Source: Pseudobacillus wudalianchiensis
Lineage (GTDB): Bacteria; Bacillota; Bacilli; Bacillales; Domibacillaceae
DNA length: 64,000 bases
Direction of reading: 5' to 3'
NCBI RefSeq assembly: GCF_001685015.1
Contig: NZ_MAYT01000027.1
Location: 280,589 to 344,588 of the forward strand
The notes under the pieces are model-generated. The model saw only the letters and a list, made by a program, of their open reading frames with translations, did not search any database and was not told where the DNA came from. Shown one piece after another: positions 10,000 to 18,456 of this stretch. Position 1 is the first letter of the stretch. Each line of letters begins with the position of its first letter. Both the position numbers and the translations under genes were made by a program.

Positions 10000-10643
10000 T
10001 CTTGTTGCGCAAGCAGGGACAAAGCGTTGACAGCAGCAACTGTCACTGTGCTTCCGCCTTTTCTTCCGATGTTCGTGATAAACGGAATATCGAGCTTGGC
10101 GAGCTCTTCTTTTGACTCAGCTGCTGAGACAAAGCCGACAGGCAAACCGATAATCAGGCTTGGCTTGGCGATTCCCTCTTTCACAAGCCGAATCAGTTCA
10201 AGCAAAGCGGTCGGTGCATTGCCGATCGCATAGATACCTCCGTCCGCTTCTGCTGTAGCTTTACGCATAGACACAATCGCTCTCGTTGTATTCAGTCTTT
10301 TCGCTTCTTCCATTACATCCTCATCAGAAATGTAAACGTGGGTACTGCCGCCGAATTTTTCAATTCTTGGCTTGCTGACACCTGACTGTACCATTTGCAC
10401 ATCACAGATAATCCGTTCTCCGTTCCGGATTGCTTCGATTCCTGCTTGGATGGCATTCGGATGAAACAGCATGCTTTTTCCAAGCTCAAAGTCAGCCGAA
10501 GCATGCACGACACGCTGTACGACTTTGTATTCTTCAGCTGTCAATGAATGCGGGCCAAATTCCTCTGTAATAATGTCAAAGCTAAGTCCTTCAATTTCCA
10601 TCGGCTGAACCGTTTCCGGCTTAAATTCTGTTTTAAAATCCAA
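9996..10643 (-). CDS. cbiC: CbiC, cobalt-precorrin-8 methylmutase
   Basis: Moves the methyl group from C-11 to C-12 to give cobyrinate. 215 residues; the catalytic-histidine region RVVHASADFE lies at about residues 45-54, and the C-terminal GLPVGFVSAAESKEEL and NIGRKGGSTVTVAA segments are typical of CbiC/CobH. Overlaps cbiD by 4 bp and cbiJ by 11 bp. Confidence 0.94.
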   Translation of the reverse strand: MDFKTEFKPETVQPMEIEGLSFDIITEEFGPHSLTAEEYKVVQRVVHASADFELGKSMLFHPNAIQAGIEAIRNGERIICDVQMVQSGVSKPRIEKFGGSTHVYISDEDVMEEAKRLNTTRAIVSMRKATAEADGGIYAIGNAPTALLELIRLVKEGIAKPSLIIGLPVGFVSAAESKEELAKLDIPFITNIGRKGGSTVTVAAVNALSLLAQQE

Positions 10644-11424
10644 CTCGTTCTCCCCCTCTAATCTCGAATGTCAAAAGCATGTCCCGTACTTCTTCAAAGC
10701 TCGAACAGCGGTTTTTGTAGTTGATCGCCGGCCGTTCGATCACAATCGTTTCGATGCCCAGCTCTTTAGCCGCTTCAATTTTTTGATCAACTGAGCCCCG
10801 CTGCCCGCTCGCTTTTGTCACCATGCACGTTACGTTGTACTGTTCATACAGTGCCTGATCAAAGGCTTTCGTGAATGGACCTTGAATAGCGACAATATTT
10901 TTCTGCGGCAAGCCCAGCTGTTCACATTTCTCCATATTGTCCTTTCGCGGCAGCATCCGGCACACAAGGCGAATGTCCTCAATCGGCAGCAATTTCTCGG
11001 TAAAAATCGCCAATGTCTTGCTGCCTGTCGTCAGCATCACTGTTCCTTTCGCCTTGGCTGCCCTGTCAGCGGCTTCTTCATATGTAGACACGTACGTAAT
11101 GAGCGGTGATTCTTGAAAATTTTGTTCTTTTCTTTCAAAGCGAATGTAAGGAACGCCAGCTCGTTCTGCCGCTTCCATCGCGTTTTTAGACGCTTCTTCT
11201 GCAAATGGGTGGCTCGCATCCACAATAGCCGCTGCTTCTTTTTCTAAAACAAAGGCTTGCATCGCTTCGGCATCCATGCGTCCGGCAAAGGCCGGAACAG
11301 CCATCTGCTCCAGTTCTTTCACCGCATTCTCGGTGACGACCGAGGCAATGAGCCGATGCCCTTCCCGCTGTAAAGTGACCGCAAGCTCCCGCGCATCACT
11401 TGTCCCCGCTAAAAAGAAAATCAT
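10633..11424 (-). CDS. cbiJ: CbiJ, cobalt-precorrin-6A reductase
   Basis: NAD(P)H-dependent reduction of the macrocycle before CbiET. Begins MIFFLAGTSDARELA, the nucleotide-binding start of CbiJ/CobK. The AIVDASHPFAEEAS and VTKASGQRGSVDQK segments are also found in the family. 263 residues; the start overlaps the cbiX stop by 4 bp. Confidence 0.92.
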   Translation of the reverse strand: MIFFLAGTSDARELAVTLQREGHRLIASVVTENAVKELEQMAVPAFAGRMDAEAMQAFVLEKEAAAIVDASHPFAEEASKNAMEAAERAGVPYIRFERKEQNFQESPLITYVSTYEEAADRAAKAKGTVMLTTGSKTLAIFTEKLLPIEDIRLVCRMLPRKDNMEKCEQLGLPQKNIVAIQGPFTKAFDQALYEQYNVTCMVTKASGQRGSVDQKIEAAKELGIETIVIERPAINYKNRCSSFEEVRDMLLTFEIRGGERVGF

Positions 11425-12326
11425 TTGACTGTTGCCGCCTCACTTTCTCCCTCATGGCTATGGTCATGAGGATGATCGTGGTGGTGATCATGATCGTGGT
11501 CATGATGATGGTGATGGTCAATATGCTCCATCGCTTCAAAACGGTATTGGCATGTATCACAATTCATGTACACTTCACCTTTCAACACTTCCTCCACCCG
11601 GTCTTTCACGACGATTTTTAACTTAGGGTGAAAACCAAAGTACTCGGCAAGCGAGAAGGAAATTCCTGGATAAGCTACACGAAACTGCTCTGTCATGTTC
11701 TCCAGCCGCTTGATTAAAACACCCGTAAACAAGAAGTAAGGAAGAATAATGACTTTTTCTGCACCAAGACGGATCGTTTTCTCTACTGTTTCCTCCAAGC
11801 TTGGCGACGTGACACCAATAAAGGCCGTTTCAATAATTGGAACTCGCAGCTTCTCCCATAACAACCGGGTGATCTTGAATAAATCACTATTGGCATCAGC
11901 ATCGCTGCCGCCCCGTCCGAGTAAAATCACAGCCGTTTTCTCATCCGATCCTTCTTTGTAATCACCCGTTTCTAGCACACGGTTTTTACAAATATCCACC
12001 GCTTCGTAATGAATCCCGATTGGCTTGCCGTATGTAAACCGAACTGCCGGGTATTTCTCCTTCGCCTCGTCAATTTCATGAGGAATATGTATTTTAGAGT
12101 GTCCGGCTGGCAGCAGCATGAGCGGAACAAGCGCAACAGACGTCGCTCCTTTTGTCACACATGTATCGATCCCTTTTGTAATGTTCGGCTGTTCAAATTC
12201 TAAAAAACAAGTTTCATAGATAACACCTTTCTCAAGCTCTGGAATAAGCTCATCAATAAATTGCCTGATTTGTTCATTTCCTTCTGGATCCCGGCTCCCA
12301 TGGCCGACAAATAAAACTGCCTTCAT
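11421..12326 (-). CDS. cbiX: CbiX (long form), sirohydrochlorin cobaltochelatase
   Basis: Inserts cobalt into sirohydrochlorin, committing it to cobalamin. The two halves each show the chelatase fold; the first begins LFVGHGSRDPEGNEQI and the second has LLGRGGSDADANSD. At about residues 255-260 lies MNCDTC, an MXCXXC motif that in B. megaterium CbiX(L) houses an Fe-S centre, followed by a His/Asp-rich tail near residues 271-292 that probably binds metal. 301 residues. Its stop overlaps the cbiJ start. Confidence 0.94.
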   Translation of the reverse strand: MKAVLFVGHGSRDPEGNEQIRQFIDELIPELEKGVIYETCFLEFEQPNITKGIDTCVTKGATSVALVPLMLLPAGHSKIHIPHEIDEAKEKYPAVRFTYGKPIGIHYEAVDICKNRVLETGDYKEGSDEKTAVILLGRGGSDADANSDLFKITRLLWEKLRVPIIETAFIGVTSPSLEETVEKTIRLGAEKVIILPYFLFTGVLIKRLENMTEQFRVAYPGISFSLAEYFGFHPKLKIVVKDRVEEVLKGEVYMNCDTCQYRFEAMEHIDHHHHHDHDHDHHHDHPHDHSHEGESEAATVK

Positions 12327-12341
12327 CTGCTTTCCGCTCCT

Positions 12342-13928
12342 TTAATCCCCACAGGGTGCAGGTTCAAGATTTATTTTTGGTTCCATATCACGATAATCAA
12401 AGTTTTGGATCTTTTTTACACGTTTAAAATATTTAAAGAATCGCTCATTCGGATGGCCTTTTTCTTTATATTCCGCAATAATCTCCTCCAACAATGGAAC
12501 GAGTGCCTCTGGCTCCACTCCTTCAGCAACAGGCTGTCCAGCGTGAGCTGTCCGGCCGACGGTCTTCGCTCCTAGGAATAAATCAAACTTGCCTTTGCGA
12601 AATACGATGCCGATGTCATCTTTCACTGCCCCGTAGCAGGCCATTCCGCAGCCGTTCAACCCTATTTTCAGTTCTTTCGGCATGTCTAGACCGTCGAACT
12701 TCTCATGCAGCTGTTCAGCGTATGGAATCGCATCTTTCTTTTCACCATCACAGAAGTCACAGGCTTTCACCGTTACAACATCCCCAATAGGCGAAAGCAA
12801 GAAGCCGGCATCCTGTAAAGAAGCTGTTATGAGCTCAGGATCTTCTGTCGGCACTCGCAAAATCACTTGGTGGTGAGGTGTGTACTCGATAGACCCTTTT
12901 TCTCCTGCTGCCTTCGAGAGAACGAGCAGCTGCTCAGCTGAAAACATCTTATTCGCTACTCCCGGGCTGACAGCTACTTCGAAAATGGATTCGATCTTCT
13001 GCTTGAATAGCGGCCGGCTCGCCTCCTGTTTCTCTTGTCCGTCTAAAAGGCGAAGCGCCTGCATTCCAAGCTTGTATAAATCCGTTTTTTCCTCTTGTCC
13101 ACCGTGAAGAGCCCACGGCTCATTTTTCGGCTTTAATCGTTCATGCGGTCTTAGCGGCTGCTTTTCTGATGTCAGTGTATATTTACGCTGATAGCCTCGT
13201 GGCGTGATCATCTTGTTGTCATAAAGGAACGTTGTTGAATTACCGATAATGACTGTGGTCAGCATGCCAATATCGTGATCGAGCATATTTTTAAGGTCGG
13301 TTATGACCACTTGCTCTCTTTCCCGGTAAGCACTTTTTACGAGACCGACCGGTGTATCCGGTGAACGATGCTTTAGTAAAATGCGCTGTGCTTCTACAAT
13401 TTGTCTCGTTCTTCTGCCGCTCTTTGGATTGTACAGAGCGATGACAAAATCTGCTGCACCGGCCGCATCGATCCGCTTGGCAATTAACTCCCACGGTGTT
13501 AAATGATCACTTAAGCTAATCGTACAAGCGTCGTGCATGACGGGAGCGCCAAGGAGAGAGGCGCAAGAATTTATCGCTGAAATGCCTGGAACAATTTCTA
13601 CGCCGACACCCTCTGCCTCTTTCCAGCCTTGTTCAACGAGCACTTCATAGACGAGTCCTGCCATGCCGTACACGCCGGCATCTCCGCTTGAAATGACCGC
13701 CACTGTTTTGCCTTCTTCCGCTAATTTGACGGCTGCCTGCGCGCGGCTCACTTCTTCCGACATTCCCGTGCTAATGATCTCTTTTCCTTCAATAAATTCT
13801 GCAATTAAATCGACGTATGTTTTATAACCGATAATACAGTCACTTTCCCTAAGTGCTTCTTTCGCCCGTTCTGTAATGTGTTCTGCGCTGCCCGGCCCAA
13901 ATCCGACAACTACTAGTTTCCCCTTCAT
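12342..13928 (-). CDS. cbiH60: CbiH60, precorrin-3B C17-methyltransferase fused to an Fe-S domain
   Basis: Methylates C-17 with ring contraction. The N-terminal 240 residues are the CbiH/CobJ methyltransferase (VVGFGPGSAEHITERA, ISSGDAGVYGMAG, ALYNPKSGRR). The C-terminal part resembles the nitrite/sulfite reductase ferredoxin-like and 4Fe-4S domains, with cysteines in ACDFCDGEKK and GLNGCGMACYGAV. This 60-kDa fusion is known from B. megaterium, where the Fe-S cluster is needed for activity. The start follows AGGAGGG. 528 residues. Confidence 0.94.
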   Translation of the reverse strand: MKGKLVVVGFGPGSAEHITERAKEALRESDCIIGYKTYVDLIAEFIEGKEIISTGMSEEVSRAQAAVKLAEEGKTVAVISSGDAGVYGMAGLVYEVLVEQGWKEAEGVGVEIVPGISAINSCASLLGAPVMHDACTISLSDHLTPWELIAKRIDAAGAADFVIALYNPKSGRRTRQIVEAQRILLKHRSPDTPVGLVKSAYREREQVVITDLKNMLDHDIGMLTTVIIGNSTTFLYDNKMITPRGYQRKYTLTSEKQPLRPHERLKPKNEPWALHGGQEEKTDLYKLGMQALRLLDGQEKQEASRPLFKQKIESIFEVAVSPGVANKMFSAEQLLVLSKAAGEKGSIEYTPHHQVILRVPTEDPELITASLQDAGFLLSPIGDVVTVKACDFCDGEKKDAIPYAEQLHEKFDGLDMPKELKIGLNGCGMACYGAVKDDIGIVFRKGKFDLFLGAKTVGRTAHAGQPVAEGVEPEALVPLLEEIIAEYKEKGHPNERFFKYFKRVKKIQNFDYRDMEPKINLEPAPCGD

Positions 13929-13947
13929 TCCGTTCGCCCTCCTGTAC

Positions 13948-14331
13948 TTACTTTACTGTTTGCTTTTCTTTCTCTTTGGCCACACCGGTTACACGTTCAT
14001 TTTGAAGAATCATTCCCTTTTCGTGATAAGTGTACGTCAGAGCTTCTTCAACCGGCTTGCCTTCGTGAAGATGAGCGGCAACAATTTTCTCCGCGAGCTG
14101 TTCATCCACCTCGTGGTACCATGTGCCTTCCGGATAGACGATGACCACACAAGCATCTTTGCAGCGGCCATTGCATCTCGTTCTTGTCGTGTGAACACGG
14201 ACATCCAGCTCCCGTTTTTTTATTTCCTCCCTGATAGCCTGTGTTACTTCTTCTCCGCCTTTTCTCATACAGCTCGATCCGTTGCAAATCAATACGTGAT
14301 GGTTCATTTCTGACAAGTCCCATGTTGCCAT
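13948..14331 (-). CDS. cbiW: CbiW-like [2Fe-2S] thioredoxin-fold ferredoxin
   Basis: Small ferredoxin that probably supplies electrons to the Fe-S enzyme encoded next (CbiH60); this partnership is inference. Four cysteines are placed as in thioredoxin-like 2Fe-2S ferredoxins: CNGSSC near the N-terminus, then RCNGRCKDAC about 40 residues later. It is the first gene after the riboswitch, as cbiW is in B. megaterium. A GTG three codons upstream is open, but ATG 14331 has the better spacing (8 bp) to AAGGAG. Confidence 0.85.
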   Translation of the reverse strand: MATWDLSEMNHHVLICNGSSCMRKGGEEVTQAIREEIKKRELDVRVHTTRTRCNGRCKDACVVIVYPEGTWYHEVDEQLAEKIVAAHLHEGKPVEEALTYTYHEKGMILQNERVTGVAKEKEKQTVK

Positions 14332-14350
14332 CTTCTCCACTCCTTTTTAG

Positions 14351-14392
14351 AAAAAATAAAAAAGTCCTTAACTTCAGAAGAAGTTAAGGACT
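14351..14392 (-). terminator. Intrinsic terminator of the cobalamin riboswitch
   Basis: A perfect 13-bp stem (AGTCCTTAACTTC with its complement, 4-nt loop) followed on the minus strand by a run of T residues, ending about 20 bp before the cbiW start. It lies directly downstream of the riboswitch aptamer, so it is the likely expression platform: terminated when cobalamin is bound. Confidence 0.9.
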
Positions 14393-14499
14393 AAGCGCTA
14401 TGTATGCAAGCTACTAAAGGAACAGGCAAACACCCGGGCATGCCGGTACCGTTCCATGCAGTCATCCTGTTCTTCCCTCCGAAGAATGATGGTTCGAAG

Positions 14500-14672
14500 A
14501 AGAAAGCAGGTCTCCTGGCTTACGGGTCACTTTACTCTTGTCCCTTCCCGGCATTACGCCAGTGGCTGTTGACAATTTCATCACCGTTTACAGTAGCGGG
14601 GGCTGCATCGGACTTTCACCGATTTCCCTATTATCCCGGGGATTGACTCCCCGGGCACTCTCCTCTTGTTAT
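14500..14672 (-). promoter_or_regulatory. Cobalamin (AdoCbl) riboswitch
   Basis: Read on the minus strand the segment shows the conserved order of the cobalamin aptamer: GGTGAAAGTCCGATGC, then CCCCCGCTACTGT, the B12 box AGCCACTGG, a GGGAAGG segment, and CGTAAGCCAGGAGACC. A strong GC hairpin (CCCGGGG arms) precedes it. It sits between pduX and cbiW and should control the whole cbi-cbiMNQO operon in response to cobalamin. The exact 5' and 3' ends are approximate. Confidence 0.96.
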
Positions 14673-14701
14673 TCAATTTTATGTAGTTCATCCTAATTTT
14701 T

Positions 14702-15655
14702 CTAAATCTCAAACTCCTTTATTAGATTAGCAGGAAAGTCTTCTATTTGACAAGCACATTTTTTAAATGGGTCTAATGACCGCTTTTCCAGACTCTTATT
14801 TTTGAATGGAATAGAAGTCAAAATAAATGGATTCCAGCCAGCAGTTTGAGCGATCAGCTTTTTTATTTCCTCCACCTTTTTATCAAGAGAACGATCCTTT
14901 GTATTAAAAAGCAAGCCGAGCACAGTGCCACTGTGACCAACGACCACTCCTGCTTCGAAGCGAGCAGCTAGTTCAACAAAAAAGGAAAAGAAAGGCTTTG
15001 GCAAGAAACGCTCATTTAGTGTAGCGCTTCTTGTAGCAGCTGTCAGCACATCTTCAGTTTTGCCGAGAGACAACCCAGCATACATTTGCTCGTACGCTTG
15101 CCGCATTTCTTCGCGCTCTGCTGCTGTGTATTCTCTTTTTATTTCATAACAATCGGATGTATTTACGCGCCCACCGCTATCATAGCCAAGCAAAAACAAC
15201 TCTGGCGGAGAAGAAAAAGACTCTAACAGTTCACCCGTCCGCTGATTGAAGGAAACAATTCCTTCATACATCACGCCATCCGTTGGTTCAATGGCAGCTG
15301 CAATGCCAGCTATATCAGATGTATCAAACTGAACATCAAAACTGTCAGCAACCGCCCGCACTGCCGCGGTAATATCAGCCGAGCTGCTCGCCATCCCTTT
15401 TCCAGTTGGCAGCTGTGACTGAGCATAGAGCCTGCCACCGGCTCGAACACCAATCCGGTCAAGTGTCAGTTCCACGGCCCGTATCATTTTTTCCTGGTGG
15501 GGGCGGCTGCTTGTCACGGCAGATATTTTTTGAGGAACAAACACAACTTGGCTTCTAAGCGGCACTGGCAAAGTGAACAAAAAGGGATGATCATCCACTT
15601 CTCCTTGCGCCAGTTCTCCAAACGTGCCAAAGCACCTGCCTACTCCTTTTTTCAT
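14702..15655 (-). CDS. pduX: PduX-type L-threonine kinase (GHMP family)
   Basis: Phosphorylates L-threonine, the precursor of the aminopropanol linker of cobalamin. 317 residues with the N-terminal GTFGELAQGE segment found in PduX and the GHMP kinase ATP loop PTGKGMASSSAD at about residues 83-94. The start ATG follows GGAGGG by 9 bp. It is upstream of the riboswitch, so it is not obviously under its control although its product serves the same pathway. Other GHMP kinases are possible but the neighbourhood favours PduX. Confidence 0.85.
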   Translation of the reverse strand: MKKGVGRCFGTFGELAQGEVDDHPFLFTLPVPLRSQVVFVPQKISAVTSSRPHQEKMIRAVELTLDRIGVRAGGRLYAQSQLPTGKGMASSSADITAAVRAVADSFDVQFDTSDIAGIAAAIEPTDGVMYEGIVSFNQRTGELLESFSSPPELFLLGYDSGGRVNTSDCYEIKREYTAAEREEMRQAYEQMYAGLSLGKTEDVLTAATRSATLNERFLPKPFFSFFVELAARFEAGVVVGHSGTVLGLLFNTKDRSLDKKVEEIKKLIAQTAGWNPFILTSIPFKNKSLEKRSLDPFKKCACQIEDFPANLIKEFEI

Positions 15656-15812
15656 CAGCTGCTTCCCTCCTTCAGAAAGAATGAAAAATTTGCGATAACT
15701 TATTATAGACCGTTTCTTTCTCTATTCCAATTACGTATCACCCGTTATTTACTAAAGGTTTATTTTAAATTTGAATTTTATACATACTGAATCAAGATAA
15801 ATTAAAATATCA

Positions 15813-15842
15813 TTGACACAATAAGTCGCCGTTATTTAAAAT
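15813..15842 (+). promoter_or_regulatory. Promoter of bioY
   Basis: TTGACA (15813-15818) and TAAAAT (15837-15842) separated by 18 bp, 46 bp upstream of the bioY start. A GTTAAC (15846-15851) directly after the -10 resembles half of a BirA operator, but I do not see the matching second half at the usual distance. Confidence 0.65.
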
Positions 15843-15888
15843 AAGGTTAACATTTATGGATTGTTCTATTCTGCTTGGAGGGATACAT

Positions 15889-16461
15889 ATGTCTGCTCAA
15901 CATGAAAAATTAAGAATGATGTTAACAGCGGCTCTTTTCGCTGCGATCATCGGGATTTTCGCTCAAATTACCATTCCTTTACCGCTCGTTCCCATTACAG
16001 GACAAACGTTGGCGATCGGTTTAGCAGCTACCATTCTCGGTTCTCGATACGGAGCGCTGTCAGCTCTTCTGTATATGCTGATCGGAGCAGTCGGCCTTCC
16101 GGTTTTCTCTGGTATGTCTGGCGGAATGGGCATTATTTTTGGACCAACCGGCGGGTACATTATCAGCTTTATTCTCTCTGCCTTCTTTATCGGCTGGTAT
16201 ATCGAAAAAACAAAGCCTGCCGTTTTCCACGCTTTTATCGCTAATATTATTGGCATGATCATTAATCTAGCTTTCGGTACAGTCTGGTTAAAGATTTTTG
16301 CCCAGCTCGGTTGGGCAGAAGCTTTTGCGGCCGGATTTGCTCCGTTTATCATTGGCGGAATTATTAAAGCATTGCTCGCTTCATGGATCGGTATCCAAGT
16401 TCGGAAACGTTTAACTTCGGCACGTCTGCTGCCGCAATCAGTTCGTAATCATACCGCTTAA
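15889..16461 (+). CDS. bioY: BioY, biotin ECF transporter substrate-binding protein
   Basis: Membrane S-component for biotin uptake. About six hydrophobic helices in 190 residues; conserved BioY features include the TIPLPLVPITGQTLAIGLA and GAVGLPVFSGMSGGMG segments near the N-terminal third. ATG 15889 is preceded by GGAGGG at proper spacing, so the frame open from 15856 is longer than the gene. It is a single-gene unit in opposite orientation to both neighbours; energising subunits are not in the window. Confidence 0.93.
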   Translation: MSAQHEKLRMMLTAALFAAIIGIFAQITIPLPLVPITGQTLAIGLAATILGSRYGALSALLYMLIGAVGLPVFSGMSGGMGIIFGPTGGYIISFILSAFFIGWYIEKTKPAVFHAFIANIIGMIINLAFGTVWLKIFAQLGWAEAFAAGFAPFIIGGIIKALLASWIGIQVRKRLTSARLLPQSVRNHTA

Positions 16462-16467
16462 TGGCGT

Positions 16468-16526
16468 AAAAGAGCTGCCTTACAAGTCAGTCGTTTAAGA
16501 CTCACTGTAAGACAGCTCTTTTTATT
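16468..16526. terminator. Bidirectional terminator between bioY and the NRDE gene
   Basis: Long stem with arms AAAGAGCTG.CTTACA and TGTAAG.CAGCTCTTT, with A-run on one side and T-run on the other, between convergent genes. Confidence 0.85.
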
Positions 16527-17292
16527 TAGGTTCTATTTGAAATTGAAAGTTTTTTTCTCCAACAAGTTTACCTTGGAGATACGTTCTTTCCGCAAATGTA
16601 ACGTGATTCGTCCGGTCTATGATCAAGACGGTCGACGACCTTGTACCGTAGTGTTCACTGTTGATAAAAAGCGGTGAAAGCTTTCTTTCCCACTCAAGCG
16701 GCACACCTGTCTTAGGCAGCGCCTCATCTAGAGCCCATTCGTCGTCCTGCAAGAACGAAAACAAACACTCCGGATCAAGCGTCGATGAGTGATGCAAGCA
16801 TTGTTCAAGGTACGCTTTTCCTTTTTCTGATTTTGGCCATGGCGTATTCAAAAAGGCATTGCTTAAGCTATGTGTGCCGGGAAGAACTGTCTCTATCCCA
16901 GCTTTTTTGTTGCTATAATACCACAGCTCATCCGCTGTGCCAGCGAGTACATTAAAGCCTGGATATTGATTGCTTTGCTGCTGGAGTTGAGTCATGAATA
17001 TTTCTGGCGGCTGTGAATCAGCCAAAAAAGAGCGGATAATTTCCCCGCGAGATCGCTTTCCCTCTATTTTTTCCGAAGGGTCGCGAAAATTTGTCAGTGC
17101 TGCAATTCGACCACTTGTTGTGACACCGAGCCACGTCCCCATCTTTTCAAGGTCACGCCCGGCTAGAATACGAGGCGCGTCCTGCCAATAATGAGCTTGT
17201 TGGGTAGGGCGCACGAAAGATTCATCCCGATTAGCCGCCATCACCAATTTATATCGGTCGTTCGGCTGAAAACAAAAGTTAATTAAACACAT
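16522..17292 (-). CDS. NRDE family (TANGO2-like) protein
   Basis: The N-terminus MCLINFCF and residues 21-24 (Asn-Arg-Asp-Glu in AANRDESF) define the NRDE/TANGO2 family. Further conserved parts are RILAGRDLEKMGTWLGV and ALTNFRDP. The N-terminal Cys could act as an Ntn-type nucleophile; biochemical function is not established for bacterial members. 256 residues, with its own terminator downstream. Confidence 0.85.
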   Translation of the reverse strand: MCLINFCFQPNDRYKLVMAANRDESFVRPTQQAHYWQDAPRILAGRDLEKMGTWLGVTTSGRIAALTNFRDPSEKIEGKRSRGEIIRSFLADSQPPEIFMTQLQQQSNQYPGFNVLAGTADELWYYSNKKAGIETVLPGTHSLSNAFLNTPWPKSEKGKAYLEQCLHHSSTLDPECLFSFLQDDEWALDEALPKTGVPLEWERKLSPLFINSEHYGTRSSTVLIIDRTNHVTFAERTYLQGKLVGEKNFQFQIEPK

Positions 17293-17313
17293 ATGCTTGC
17301 ACCTTTCTGACGA

Positions 17314-18366
17314 TTATGACGGCTTCACTTCAATCGGCTGCGAAGCTAGGCGAATATTATTTTTTTGGAAAAGGAAGGCAATCGCGTGACGAAGCCTGCT
17401 TTCAATCTTCTGCTTAATTACAATACTTTGTACAGGCACTTCTACCTTAAACACCATCGCCTCATTGCGAAAATCTATGAAACGAACATTTTTAGGTCCT
17501 CGCGGCTCAACTTCTTTTTCGGCAATGACTTTATCAGCCGCTTCGTATAACAATTCTTCCACCTTTTCTGTATCTTGCCCAAACGTTACTTCGACTACTA
17601 CTTCTGCGATGACTTCCGCGCCTGAACGATTTGGCACGATCTGCTCAATAAAATATTGATTCGGCACGATTAAAGAGCCTTCTGTTGCTGTTTTGACAAC
17701 AGTGGAGCGAAGCCGGATTTTTTCCACTTTGCCAAATTTGCCGTTTACTTCTACGACTTCTCCAACTTCAATCGGCCGTTCAAATAAAATAATAATCCCT
17801 GAGACAAAATTCCCTGCTACATTTCGCATCCCAAAACCAATTCCAATGCCGAGCACACTAAATAAGGCAGCGGCCGCTGTTAAATCAAGACCGACAGTTG
17901 CAAAGCTGATGGCCAGTGCAATAACCATAACCGTATAATAAATCAGCCGGTTAAATGTATACGCCACTCCGTTGTCTAAATCATAAAAATCATACACCCT
18001 GCTCATCACAAAACGATTGAACAGCTTCACGAGTCTTTGGGCAAGAGACACCGTCAAGATCGCTACAAGAATCAAAAAAACGGTTACTTCCGCATCTCCC
18101 GACGTATAGAGCGGGTAAAACAGCCATTTCTCTTTGGAGAAATAATAGAGAAATAACAACAGGATACCGTAAAAAGTAAGCCAATTTAATGTCGTGTTTA
18201 AAAGCGGAATCAGCTCTCTTTTCCAAGAACCCGGAGCATGTTTCTTTCTTTTAACGACGTTCATAACGAGCCACTTAACTGTTAAAATTAGGGTAGAAAA
18301 TAGAGCGAAGTCTAAAGATTTGCTCGCTAAATTTTCCGATGAAAAAATGTTTACGATGTTCTCCAT
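17314..18366 (-). CDS. MscS family mechanosensitive channel
   Basis: Small-conductance mechanosensitive channel that releases solutes under hypo-osmotic stress. The N-terminal half carries about four hydrophobic helices; the pore-lining Gly/Ala-rich helix is near LFSVLGIGIGFGMRNVAGN, followed by the MscS beta-domain start RPIEVGEVVEVNGKFGKVE. 350 residues. It ends 21 bp before the NRDE gene start and may be cotranscribed with it. Confidence 0.9.
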   Translation of the reverse strand: MENIVNIFSSENLASKSLDFALFSTLILTVKWLVMNVVKRKKHAPGSWKRELIPLLNTTLNWLTFYGILLLFLYYFSKEKWLFYPLYTSGDAEVTVFLILVAILTVSLAQRLVKLFNRFVMSRVYDFYDLDNGVAYTFNRLIYYTVMVIALAISFATVGLDLTAAAALFSVLGIGIGFGMRNVAGNFVSGIIILFERPIEVGEVVEVNGKFGKVEKIRLRSTVVKTATEGSLIVPNQYFIEQIVPNRSGAEVIAEVVVEVTFGQDTEKVEELLYEAADKVIAEKEVEPRGPKNVRFIDFRNEAMVFKVEVPVQSIVIKQKIESRLRHAIAFLFQKNNIRLASQPIEVKPS

Positions 18367-18456
18367 ATGATTACCACTACCTTATACTCTCTTTCTTTTC
18401 CTTTACCTTCATAAAGAAAGTTTAAACAAGAGAGAGCGGCGGTAGTGCAGCGCATC

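Noticed and set aside
14404-14646. 80-codon plus-strand reading frame
   Set aside because: It lies entirely across the cobalamin riboswitch on the opposite strand, has no ribosome-binding site, and its sequence is explained by conserved RNA elements.
15846-15851. GTTAAC as a BirA operator for bioY
   Set aside because: Only one half-site is seen; the partner half expected about 15 bp away is not recognisable.
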